Of a stretch of DNA of 64,000 bases, positions 25,738 through 35,611 are shown in pieces. Origin of the DNA: CAWDZK01 sp963726615 (lineage in GTDB: Bacteria > Actinomycetota > Actinomycetes > JACCUZ01); the NCBI GenBank assembly GCA_963726615.1, contig CAVSCX010000006.1, forward strand, positions 372,001-436,000. Reading direction: 5' to 3'. The notes beneath the pieces were generated by a model. It did not search any database, was not told the DNA's origin, and saw only the letters and a list, made by a program, of their open reading frames with translations. The position numbers were made by a program, and so were the translations under genes. Position 1 is the first letter of the stretch. Every line of letters starts with the position of its first letter.

Positions 25738-26234
25738 CGGTCCTGCTCCAGCAGCATCGCGTGGACCGACTCGCAGGCGCCCACCGACGCGAGCAGCCGG
25801 GCCAGGTCCGGGCCGGCCCGCAGCGCCTGCCGCTGCCGTCGGCGGGCCGCCTGCCGCTCGAGCCCGGTCAGCCAGCGCAGCGTCCCGGCCCTGTCGGCCG
25901 GCACCCGGGACGCCGGCGCCGAGGACCCGGACGGTGCCGTGCCCGGAGATCCCGCCGCCGAGGGTGTCCGGCCCGGGCCGCGCAGTGCGCGGACGTGGGC
26001 GTCGTGCTCGGCGGCGAGCGGTGCCAGTCGGCCGGCCAGGGCGGGGAACGCGTCGGCCGCCGCCGCGTAGGCGAGCACGAGCCCACCGATGTCAGCCGCC
26101 ACCCGCGCTCGCAGCTGCAGGTCGGGATCCGGTCGTGGCGGCCGGCGCTCGCCCGTCGGGAGGCAGCCGGCCAGCGCCAGGGCACCCGCCGACGCGAGCA
26201 GCGCCCGCCGCGAGGGGTGCACCTCGCGCGTCAC
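25734..26234 (-). CDS. putative Tat-exported lipoprotein, helical (possibly ferritin-like)
   Basis: A 166-aa protein with a twin-arginine start (SRRALLASAG) and a lipobox LALAGC about 20 residues in, predicting a lipid-anchored extracytoplasmic protein. The mature part is mainly helical. AAEHDAHVRAL and ACESVHAMLL have the spacing of ferritin-like metal ligands, but this is a weak resemblance. The GTG at 26234 follows a GAGGGG site; an upstream start at 26270 would put extra residues before the signal. It precedes the DUF4439 gene. Function unknown. Confidence 0.7.
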   Translation of the reverse strand: MTREVHPSRRALLASAGALALAGCLPTGERRPPRPDPDLQLRARVAADIGGLVLAYAAAADAFPALAGRLAPLAAEHDAHVRALRGPGRTPSAAGSPGTAPSGSSAPASRVPADRAGTLRWLTGLERQAARRRQRQALRAGPDLARLLASVGACESVHAMLLEQDR

Positions 26235-26380
26235 GGCGACCCCTCTCGTGCGTGCGGTGCCGGCTCGCACCGACGTACGCGGCTGATGATCCCATGCCCG
26301 CCACCGGCTACTCTCGGTCTCCGGGTCGGCCTTCGACGCCGCCCGGGGCGCGTCGACAACAGCAGAGCGAGGAGGTCCTG

Positions 26381-26890
26381 ATGGGCAAGGCCACGGACCG
26401 CGACTCGCTCGTCACCCTGCTTCGACCTGTGGTCACCGCCCAGGGGCTGGACCTCGAGGACGTCGTCGTCACCCAGGCCGGGCGCCGCCGTCAGCTGCGG
26501 GTCGTCGTGGACCAGGACGGTGGCGTCGGGCTGGATGCTGTCGCCGCCGTCAGCACAGCGGTCGCCGCGCTGCTGGACGACAGCGACGCCATGGGCGGCA
26601 CGCCGTACGTCCTCGAGGTGACCTCGCCCGGCGTCGACCGGCCCCTGACCCAGCCACGGCACTGGCGGCGCGCGACGGGTCGCAAGGTCAAGGTCGCGAC
26701 AGCCGAGGGCACTGCCCTCGAGGGGCGCCTTGTCGAGGTCGACGACGGCGGCATCGGCGTCGACGTCGACGAGAGGTCCGGCGCCGTCACCCGGCTCGGC
26801 TGGGACCGGGTGGCGTCCGGTCGGGTGCAGGTGGAGTTCACGCGGTCGGTCCCGCCGCCCGGCCCGGCCGCGAGCACCCAGGAGGGCTGA
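26381..26890 (+). CDS. rimP: ribosome maturation factor RimP
   Basis: A 169-aa cytoplasmic factor needed for 30S subunit assembly. The N-terminal domain shows GLDLEDVVVTQAGRRRQLRV and the C-terminal domain the family segment YVLEVTSPGVDRPLT, followed by a Sm-like barrel (GRLVEVDDGGIGVDV). The ATG at 26381 sits 5 nt after GGAGG (26371-26375). Together with nusA 3 bp downstream it opens the rimP-nusA-ylxR run, which leads to infB after the divergent YczE/MocR pair. The last 20 residues are low-complexity and family-variable. Confidence 0.95.
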   Translation: MGKATDRDSLVTLLRPVVTAQGLDLEDVVVTQAGRRRQLRVVVDQDGGVGLDAVAAVSTAVAALLDDSDAMGGTPYVLEVTSPGVDRPLTQPRHWRRATGRKVKVATAEGTALEGRLVEVDDGGIGVDVDERSGAVTRLGWDRVASGRVQVEFTRSVPPPGPAASTQEG

Positions 26891-26893
26891 GCC

Positions 26894-27922
26894 GTGGACA
26901 TCGACATGAGTGCGCTGCGCGGGCTGGAGCGCGAGAAGGAGATCTCGTTCCCGATGCTCGTCGAGGCCATCGAGTCCGCGCTGCTGATCGCCTACCAGCG
27001 CACCGAGGGCCACCAGCCGAAGGCGCGGGTCGAGCTCGACCGCAAGAGCGGCCACGTCACCGTGTGGGCGGCCGAGACTGACGACGAGGGCACCACGCTG
27101 CGAGAGTGGGACGACACGCCCACCGGGTTCGGTCGGATCGCGGCGACCACCGCGAAGCAGGTCATCCTCCAGCGGCTGCGCGACGCGGAGGACGAGCAGA
27201 CCTTCGGCGAGTTCTCCGGCAAGGAGGGCGACATCGTCAGCGGGGTGGTGCAGCAGGGCCGCGACCCGCGCAACGTCTACGTCGACCTCGGCCGGGTCGA
27301 GGCGGTCCTGCCGCCGCCCGAGCAGGTGCCGGGGGAGACGTACGAGCACGGCATGCGACTGCGCTGCTACGTCGTGCAGGTCCGCAAGGGCCCGCGTGGC
27401 CCGTCGATCGTGCTCTCCCGGACCCATCCCAACCTGGTGAAGAAGCTCTTCGCGCTCGAGGTGCCCGAGATCGCCGACGGCACCGTCGAGATCAAGGCGA
27501 TCGCGCGCGAGGCCGGGCACCGGACCAAGATCGCCGTCCACACCACCCGGCCCGGGGTCAACGCCAAGGGCTCGTGCATCGGCCCGATGGGCGCCCGGGC
27601 CAGGGCAGTGATGGCCGAGCTGCACGGCGAGAAGATCGACATCGTCGACTGGTCGGAGGACTCGTCGCGGTTCCTCGCCGAGGCCCTCCAGCCCGCCCGG
27701 GTCAGCAAGGTCGTCGTCGTCGACCGCGAGGCCCGGTCGGCCCAGATCGTCGTGCCGGACTACCAGCTGTCGCTGGCCATCGGGCGCGAGGGGCAGAACG
27801 CCCGGCTGGCGGCCCGGCTGACCGGCTGGCGCATCGACATCCGGCCCGACGTCGTGGCCGAGCCGTCCGCCGGCGCGGCACCCGGGGCCGGCACGCCGGA
27901 GCCCACCGAACCTTCCCCGTGA
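26894..27922 (+). CDS. nusA: transcription elongation/termination factor NusA
   Basis: A 342-aa RNA-polymerase-binding protein acting in pausing, termination and antitermination. In order: an N-terminal polymerase-binding domain (LEREKEISFPMLVEAIESAL), an S1 domain (GDIVSGVVQQGRDPRNVYVDL), and two KH domains (GVNAKGSCIGPMGARARAV and the later AIGREGQNARLAARLTGW). The acidic C-terminal repeats of E. coli NusA are absent, as usual in actinobacteria. The GTG at 26894 lies 3 bp after rimP, and the stop overlaps ylxR. Confidence 0.97.
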   Translation: MDIDMSALRGLEREKEISFPMLVEAIESALLIAYQRTEGHQPKARVELDRKSGHVTVWAAETDDEGTTLREWDDTPTGFGRIAATTAKQVILQRLRDAEDEQTFGEFSGKEGDIVSGVVQQGRDPRNVYVDLGRVEAVLPPPEQVPGETYEHGMRLRCYVVQVRKGPRGPSIVLSRTHPNLVKKLFALEVPEIADGTVEIKAIAREAGHRTKIAVHTTRPGVNAKGSCIGPMGARARAVMAELHGEKIDIVDWSEDSSRFLAEALQPARVSKVVVVDREARSAQIVVPDYQLSLAIGREGQNARLAARLTGWRIDIRPDVVAEPSAGAAPGAGTPEPTEPSP

Positions 27923-28164
27923 GCACGGCGGTCCGCACCTGCGTCGGCTGCCGGCAGCGGGCGCCGGCCGACGTGCTGCTGCGGGTGGTGGCGCGGGAGG
28001 GAACCCTCGTTCCGGACCCGGCGCACCGGCTGCCCGGCCGGGGCGCTCACCTGCACCCGGTGCTCCGGTGCCTCGAGCTGGCGGAGAAGCGCCGAGCCTT
28101 CCCGCGTGCCCTGCGCGTCCCCGGCCCCCTCGACACGTCGGCCGTCCTGACGCTGATCGGCTGA
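27919..28164 (+). CDS. ylxR: YlxR-family (DUF448) RNA-binding protein
   Basis: An 81-aa basic protein with the family signature RTCVGCRQRAP and PGRGAHLHP, as in the nusA-infB clusters of most Gram-positive bacteria. The GTG at 27919 overlaps the nusA stop. YlxR homologues bind nucleic acid or the RNase P RNA in some species; the role here is not determined. An 11-bp inverted repeat just beyond the stop may end the rimP-nusA-ylxR transcript. Confidence 0.9.
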   Translation: MSTAVRTCVGCRQRAPADVLLRVVAREGTLVPDPAHRLPGRGAHLHPVLRCLELAEKRRAFPRALRVPGPLDTSAVLTLIG

Positions 28165-28169
28165 GGCAT

Positions 28170-28226
28170 CGACCGGCGGAGCTCGTCGCTCCCGCACCGG
28201 CGCAGGCCGAAGACGTCCGCCGGTCG
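28170..28226. terminator. inverted repeat between converging ylxR and YczE-like genes
   Basis: CGACCGGCGGA (28170-28180) and its perfect complement (28216-28226) flank a 35-nt loop between two converging genes. There is no T-run. It may act as a bidirectional terminator. Confidence 0.4.
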
Positions 28227-28234
28227 ACGGGGCG

Positions 28235-28903
28235 TCAGCGGCGGGACGTCACCGTGAGGCGGGGGAGCAGCGGTTGGACCAGCGGCCCGATGGCGAGCGC
28301 GTAGAGCACGGTTGCCGGACCCAGGGTGCCGCCGAGCAGCCAGCCGGTCGCGACGACGGTCACCTCGATGCCGGTCCGGACCAGGCGCACCGAGGTGCCG
28401 GTGCGCGTCACCAGGCCTGTCATCAACCCGTCCCGGGGGCCGGGTCCGAGCCGGACCCCGATGTAGGCGGCGGTCGCGACGGCGTTGAGGACTATGCCGG
28501 TGGGCGCGAGCAGCACGCGGAGGGCGAGGGAGTGCACCTCGGGGATCGCGGCGAGGGCCACGTCGACGGCGATCCCGATGACGACGACGTTGCTGACCGT
28601 GCCGAAGCCGGGTCGCTGCCGCAGCGGGATCCAGAGCAGCAGCACCACGGCGCCGACAACGGCCGACACCAGACCCAGCGAGCCGCCGACGGTCCGGGAC
28701 AGCCCCTGGTGCAGCACGTCCCACGGCATCACCCCCAGACCGGCCCGCACCAGCAGGGCCATCGAGAGCCCGTAGAGCGCCAGGCCCAGGTAGAGCTGGA
28801 CGAGCCGGCGCGGGAGCGCCCGCGACCCGGGCGGCGCCTGAGGTGCCGCCGGCGTCGGGGCCGGTCGCGCGAGGGGCAGGGGATCGGCAGGCACGAGGAC
28901 CAT
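28235..28903 (-). CDS. YczE/YitT-family membrane protein
   Basis: A 222-aa membrane protein with about five to six TM helices (LYLGLALYGLSMALLVRAGL onward) and the family-like PWDVLHQGL and LGPGPRDGLMTGL segments between them. The N-terminal 30 residues are Pro/Ala-rich and cytoplasmic. It is divergent from a MocR-type regulator only 54 bp away, the classic arrangement for YczE-like proteins in Gram-positive bacteria. That suggests the regulator controls it, perhaps in response to a PLP-linked ligand. Transport substrate unknown. Confidence 0.85.
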   Translation of the reverse strand: MVLVPADPLPLARPAPTPAAPQAPPGSRALPRRLVQLYLGLALYGLSMALLVRAGLGVMPWDVLHQGLSRTVGGSLGLVSAVVGAVVLLLWIPLRQRPGFGTVSNVVVIGIAVDVALAAIPEVHSLALRVLLAPTGIVLNAVATAAYIGVRLGPGPRDGLMTGLVTRTGTSVRLVRTGIEVTVVATGWLLGGTLGPATVLYALAIGPLVQPLLPRLTVTSRR

Positions 28904-28914
28904 AATGCGCCACG

Positions 28915-28939
28915 ATTGGCCTGGCGTAGGCAGTCCAAT
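28915..28939. promoter_or_regulatory. 9-bp inverted repeat operator between YczE-like and MocR genes
   Basis: ATTGGCCTG (28915-28923) and CAGTCCAAT (28931-28939) form an 8-of-9 inverted repeat with a 7-bp spacer, centred between divergent starts at 28903 and 28958. It is the likely binding site of the MocR regulator. Confidence 0.6.
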
Positions 28940-28957
28940 TGCGGGAGAGTGGCTGGC

Positions 28958-30388
28958 GTGGGAACCGTGGGTACCGCGCGGCTGAGCGACCTCGTCGGGG
29001 ACGTCACCCGGGAGCGGTCGCCGGCCTACGTGAGCCTCGCCGGCCGGCTCCGGCTGCTCGTCGCCGACGGCCGGGTGCCCGTGGGGGACCGCCTACCGGC
29101 CGAGCGCGAGCTGGCCGTGTCCCTGCACCTGAGCCGGGCCACGGTGGCGGCCGCCTACCGGCTGCTGCGCGACCAGGGCTGGGCCGACGCCCGGCAGGGC
29201 TCAGGCACCTGGACCCGCCTGCCGATCGGCCCGTCCCGCGGTGCCTGGCTGCCAGAGCCGCCGCAGCCGGGCGTCCTCGATCTCGCCCACGCCGCGCCGC
29301 CCGCACCACCACAGGTCCCCGCCGCCTTCGCCGCCGCACTGGACGACCTGCCCCGGCTGCTGCCGGGACACGGCTACCACCCCCAAGGCCTGCCCGAGCT
29401 GCGGGCGCGCATCGCGCAGCGGTACGCCGACGGGGGTCTCCCCACCACGCCGGAGCAGGTGCTCGTGACCGCGGGCGCGCTGCACGGCGTCTCGGTGGCC
29501 GTCGAGGCCCTGGTACGGCGCGGCGACCGGGTGCTCGTCGAGCACCCGACATACCCCAACGCGTTGGACGCCGTGCGGGTTCGGGGCCGCCGCGCGGTGC
29601 CGGTGGCGGTCGCCGCCGACGACCCGGACGCCGCCGTCCGGGACCTCACCCGCGCCGCCCGGTCCACCCGGCCGGGCCTGGCCTACCTCATGCCGGACTT
29701 CCAGAACCCGACCGGCCTCCTGCTGGACGAGCCCGCCCGCCGCCGCCTCGCCGTCGGGCTCGAGCAGGCGGGCACCGTTGCCCTGGTGGACGAGACCCTG
29801 GTCGATCTCGGCCTGGACGCCCGGCCACCGGTGCACTTCGCGGCGGTCGCCCGGCCGGGCACCGTCGTCACCGTCGGGTCGCTGAGCAAGAGCGTGTGGG
29901 GCGGGCTTCGGATCGGCTGGCTGCGGGGGGAGGTCGAGGTCGTACGCCGGCTCGCCGTGGCCGCCGGGTACAGCCAGCTCTCCGGGCCGGTGCTCGAGCA
30001 GCTGGCCGCCTGCCACCTGCTGGACGCCGCCGATGCGCTCCTGCCGGCCCGGCGGGAGACCCTGCGCGCGGGCCGGGACGCGCTTGTCGACGCCCTCGCG
30101 GTCCGGCTGCCCGACTGGGAGGTGCGCCGGCCGGCCGGGGGACTCGTGCTGTGGTGCCGGCTGCCCGGCCCCTGGTCGTCCGCGCTCGTGACGGCGGCGG
30201 AAGGTGCCGGTCTGGCGCTGGCGGCCGGCCCCCGCTTCGGGACGGGGCACGCGTTCGAGGACCGCCTGCGGCTGCCGTTCACCCAGCCGGTGCCGGTGCT
30301 GGAACGGGCCGTCGGGCTGCTGGCGCAGGTGGCGGCCGACCTCTCGTCGGTGCGCCCCGCCGTCCCGCCGCACGCCGTCGTCGTCTGA
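28958..30388 (+). CDS. MocR/PdxR-type GntR-family regulator with aminotransferase domain
   Basis: A 476-aa protein fusing an N-terminal GntR winged HTH (DRLPAERELAVSLHLSRATV, then AYRLLRDQGW and RQGSGTW) to a fold-type-I aminotransferase domain. The PLP lysine is in SLSKSVWGG (K311), and YLMPDFQNPTG matches the family's cofactor pocket. Such proteins regulate transcription using PLP or a PLP adduct as ligand and usually lack enzyme activity. Three in-frame GTGs occur (28949, 28958, 28967); GGGAGAG at 28943-28949 best fits 28958. It is divergent from the YczE-like gene with an inverted repeat between them. Confidence 0.88.
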   Translation: MGTVGTARLSDLVGDVTRERSPAYVSLAGRLRLLVADGRVPVGDRLPAERELAVSLHLSRATVAAAYRLLRDQGWADARQGSGTWTRLPIGPSRGAWLPEPPQPGVLDLAHAAPPAPPQVPAAFAAALDDLPRLLPGHGYHPQGLPELRARIAQRYADGGLPTTPEQVLVTAGALHGVSVAVEALVRRGDRVLVEHPTYPNALDAVRVRGRRAVPVAVAADDPDAAVRDLTRAARSTRPGLAYLMPDFQNPTGLLLDEPARRRLAVGLEQAGTVALVDETLVDLGLDARPPVHFAAVARPGTVVTVGSLSKSVWGGLRIGWLRGEVEVVRRLAVAAGYSQLSGPVLEQLAACHLLDAADALLPARRETLRAGRDALVDALAVRLPDWEVRRPAGGLVLWCRLPGPWSSALVTAAEGAGLALAAGPRFGTGHAFEDRLRLPFTQPVPVLERAVGLLAQVAADLSSVRPAVPPHAVVV

Positions 30389-30548
30389 GCGCGCTGACCG
30401 GCGCCGGGATGCCCCGGGGAAGCAAGCGCGTTAGGATGTCCAGGGCCGCGAGCAGATCCCCGCACCAGTCACCTGACCGGCGCGGTCGACGTGCGCCTGC
30501 GGCACGAGTCAGAGCACGGCCGTCCATCCGGAAGCGAGTCGAGACGCC

Positions 30549-30594
30549 ATGAGCACCCGATGAGCACGCACCCATGAGTGCCCCCATGCAGTAA
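30549..30594 (+). other. three overlapping micro-ORFs in the infB leader
   Basis: Between the MocR gene and infB, ATG-MSTR (30549-30563), ATG-MSTHP (30560-30577) and ATG-MSAPMQ (30574-30594) follow one another, each start overlapping the previous stop as ATGA. The third ends 50 bp before infB. No strong ribosome-binding site precedes the first. They could be a coupled leader or a coincidence. A TAGGAT hexamer at 30432-30437 is a weak -10 candidate for a leader of about 200 nt. Confidence 0.25.
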
Positions 30595-30644
30595 CGACGG
30601 TCCGTCGCCGGTCTTGATCCGGTCCGGGCCAAGACAGGAGAGAT

Positions 30645-33416
<2,772 letters not shown>

Positions 33417-33441
33417 CAACAGCGAGGACCGGTGTTCTGAG

Positions 33442-33741
33442 TTGTTCGTCGGCAGCATGTCCCTGGACCTGCTGTTCGGCGACGTCCGGTCCCTCAAGCA
33501 GAAGCGCTCGCTCGTGCGGCCACTGGTCGCCGAGCTGCGCCGGAAGTACGACGTGAGCGCGGCGGAGGCAGGTCACCTCGACCTGCACCGTCGCGCTCTC
33601 GTCGGGGTGGCCGTGGTCGCCGCCGACCGAGCGCACTGCGTCGACGTCCTCGACGCCTGCGAGCGGCTGGTGGCAGCCCGGCCGGAGCTGGACCTGCTGT
33701 CGGCACGACGGCAGCTGCACAGCGCAACCGACGACGAGTGA
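33442..33741 (+). CDS. ylxP: YlxP-like DUF503 protein
   Basis: A 99-aa protein with the DUF503 sequence pattern SLDLLFGDVRSLKQKRSLVR, KYDVSAAEAGHLDLHRRA and GVAVVAADRAHC. I use the TTG at 33442, because homologues begin at this position (FVGSMSLDLLF) and no ATG or GTG fits. YlxP is found between infB and rbfA in many Gram-positive bacteria and is linked with ribosome assembly or function, though its action is not defined. It is 22 bp ahead of rbfA. Confidence 0.88.
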   Translation: MFVGSMSLDLLFGDVRSLKQKRSLVRPLVAELRRKYDVSAAEAGHLDLHRRALVGVAVVAADRAHCVDVLDACERLVAARPELDLLSARRQLHSATDDE

Positions 33742-33763
33742 CCGACGGAGGAGACGAGTAGCC

Positions 33764-34240
33764 GTGGTGGACGCAGCGCGGGCGCGCAAGCTGGCCGACC
33801 GGATCAAGGTCGTGGTCGCCGAGACCCTGGAGATGCGGGTGAAGGATCCGCGGCTGGGCTTCATCACGATCACCGACGTCCGGATGACCGGGGACCTTCA
33901 GCAGGCCACCGTCTTCTACACCGTCCTCGGCGACGACTCGGCCCGGACCGAGACTGCCGTCGCGCTCGAGAGCGCCAAGGGCGTGCTGCGTTCCGAGGTC
34001 GGGCGGCAGACCGGTGTACGCCACACGCCGTCGCTGACCTTCGTCGCCGACGCCGTCCCCGAGAACGCCGCCCACATCGAGGACCTGCTGGCGCAGGTGG
34101 CCGCCGCCGACGCCGAGGTGCACCGCGCCGCTGCCGGTGCGACCTACGCCGGGGACGCCGACCCGTACAAGGCGCCGCGCGACGAGGACGTCGACATCGT
34201 CGACATCGTCGACGAGGTCGAGGACGACCGGACCGCATGA
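33764..34240 (+). CDS. rbfA: 30S ribosome-binding factor RbfA
   Basis: A 158-aa KH-fold protein needed for 16S rRNA 5'-end maturation and late 30S assembly. The family core runs from ARKLADRIKVVVAETLEMRV through the KDPRLGFITITDVRMTGDL segment to LRSEVGRQTGVRHTPSLTF. The last 45 residues are an acidic tail (DEDVDIVDIVDEVEDD) typical of actinobacterial members. The GTG at 33764 follows GGAGGAGA. Its stop overlaps truB directly; the DHH phosphoesterase (nrnA) found here in Mycobacterium and Streptomyces is absent. Confidence 0.95.
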   Translation: MVDAARARKLADRIKVVVAETLEMRVKDPRLGFITITDVRMTGDLQQATVFYTVLGDDSARTETAVALESAKGVLRSEVGRQTGVRHTPSLTFVADAVPENAAHIEDLLAQVAAADAEVHRAAAGATYAGDADPYKAPRDEDVDIVDIVDEVEDDRTA

Positions 34241-35103
34241 CCGGTGACGCTCTGGTCGTCGTGGACAAGCCCGGCGGCCTCACCTCGCACGACGTCGTCG
34301 CCCGGGTCCGCCGGCTGGCCGGCACCCGGCGGGTGGGACACGCGGGCACCCTCGACCCGATGGCGACCGGCGTGCTGGTCCTCGGCGTCAACCGGGCGAC
34401 CCGGCTGCTGGGGCACCTCACCCTCACCGAGAAGGCCTACGACGCCACGATCCGGCTGGGGGCGACCACGGTCACCGACGACGCCGAGGGTGAGGTCGTG
34501 ACGATCGCCGATGCCGGTGACGTCGACATGACGGCCGTCCTGGCCGGCGTCGCCGACCTCACCGGCGAGCTGCAGCAGGTGCCGTCGGCTGTCAGCGCCG
34601 TCAAGATCGACGGGACGCGTGCGTACAAGCGGGTCCGCGAGGGCGAGGACGTCGTGCTGCCGCCACGGCCGGTCACCGTCCGGACCTTCGAGGTCCTCGG
34701 GAGCCGGCGGGACGGCGGCTTCCTCGACGTCGACGTCAGGGTGGAGTGCTCGAGCGGTACCTACGTCCGGGCGCTGGCCCGGGACCTCGGGGCCGGCATC
34801 GGTGTGGGCGGGCACCTCACGGCCCTGCGACGCACGAGGGTCGGGCCGTACGCGCTGGACGTGGCGCACACCCTCGAGGAGCTCGCCGACGGCCTCGTCC
34901 TGCTCCCGATCGCCGACGCCGCCCGCGCCGCGTTCCCCGCCCGCGAGCTGGACGACGAGGCCGCGCGCGTCATCGCGCACGGAGGCCCGCTGACGGCGAC
35001 CGGCCGCGACGGACCGGTCGCGGTGTTCGGCCCCGGCGGCGCCTTCCTCGCACTGGTCGAGGACCGCGGCGCGACCACGAAGGCGCTGGCAGTCTTCGTC
35101 TGA
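34237..35103 (+). CDS. truB: tRNA pseudouridine-55 synthase
   Basis: A 288-aa enzyme making pseudouridine 55 in the T-loop of tRNAs. The N-terminal VVDKPGGLTSHDVVARVR and the catalytic-Asp motif GHAGTLDPMATGVL identify the TruB family; YDATIRLG and CSSGTYVRALARDLG follow. The C-terminal 60 residues form the PUA-like extension. The ATG at 34237 overlaps the rbfA stop as ATGA. Just past its stop lies a truncated minus-strand gene whose lost end would have been here. Confidence 0.96.
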   Translation: MTGDALVVVDKPGGLTSHDVVARVRRLAGTRRVGHAGTLDPMATGVLVLGVNRATRLLGHLTLTEKAYDATIRLGATTVTDDAEGEVVTIADAGDVDMTAVLAGVADLTGELQQVPSAVSAVKIDGTRAYKRVREGEDVVLPPRPVTVRTFEVLGSRRDGGFLDVDVRVECSSGTYVRALARDLGAGIGVGGHLTALRRTRVGPYALDVAHTLEELADGLVLLPIADAARAAFPARELDDEAARVIAHGGPLTATGRDGPVAVFGPGGAFLALVEDRGATTKALAVFV

Positions 35104-35610
35104 GGTCGGACGCAGGTCGCCGGGCACCAGCCGCACGACCACGGTCCAGGCCAGCAGGTCCAGGGTCGCCGTCGACAGGAGGTGGCCGACGGCCAGCAGC
35201 CCGGCGGCAGTCGCGGTCGTCACAGCAGTCAGCACCTGTGCGCCGCGGCTGCCCCCGAGGGTCCGGGCCACGTCGGTCGTCACCAGGACCACGACGCCTA
35301 CGATGACGGCCGGCACGAGCCGCAGGGCGAGCAGCGATCCCGGCGCGAGCGCGTCCGCCGCGGCGGCGACCAGCGGGGTCAACGGCGGCTGGTCGGGGTA
35401 GCCCCACTGCGGGTGGTGGCCGGCAGCCACGAAGTACAGCTCGTCGCGGTGCGGGCCATACCTGCTCGCCAGTACGAGCAGGGCGAGCGTGACCCCGGTC
35501 GCCGCGACGTACGCCTGCGGCGGCAGGCTCCGCCTGCTCGACACCACCCGACCGGCCGCCGCTGCCACGGCGTCATCATCGCCTGCCGCGCCGCTGCGTA
35601 GGGTGCGCAC
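35104..35610 (-). pseudogene. truncated GT39/ArnT-like membrane glycosyltransferase (N-terminal fragment)
   Basis: On the minus strand about 165 codons encode the start of a polytopic GT39-type glycosyltransferase: YVAATGVTLALLVLASRYG, the acidic motif HRDELYFVAAG, WGYPDQPPLTPL and two further TM helices ending at TLDLLAWTVVVRLV. The frame then continues into truB antisense sequence with no more TM helices, so the remaining roughly 350 residues of a normal member are gone. The start is uncertain; GTG codons at 35610 and within the next 60 bases are possible. It is almost back-to-back with kynureninase. I read it as a deletion remnant. Confidence 0.6.
35599..35604 (+). promoter_or_regulatory. 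-10 hexamer of a probable leaderless kynU transcript
   Basis: TAGGGT ends 7 nt before the GTG at 35612, with no ribosome-binding site. It lies inside the remnant glycosyltransferase start. Confidence 0.4.
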
Positions 35611-35611
35611 C

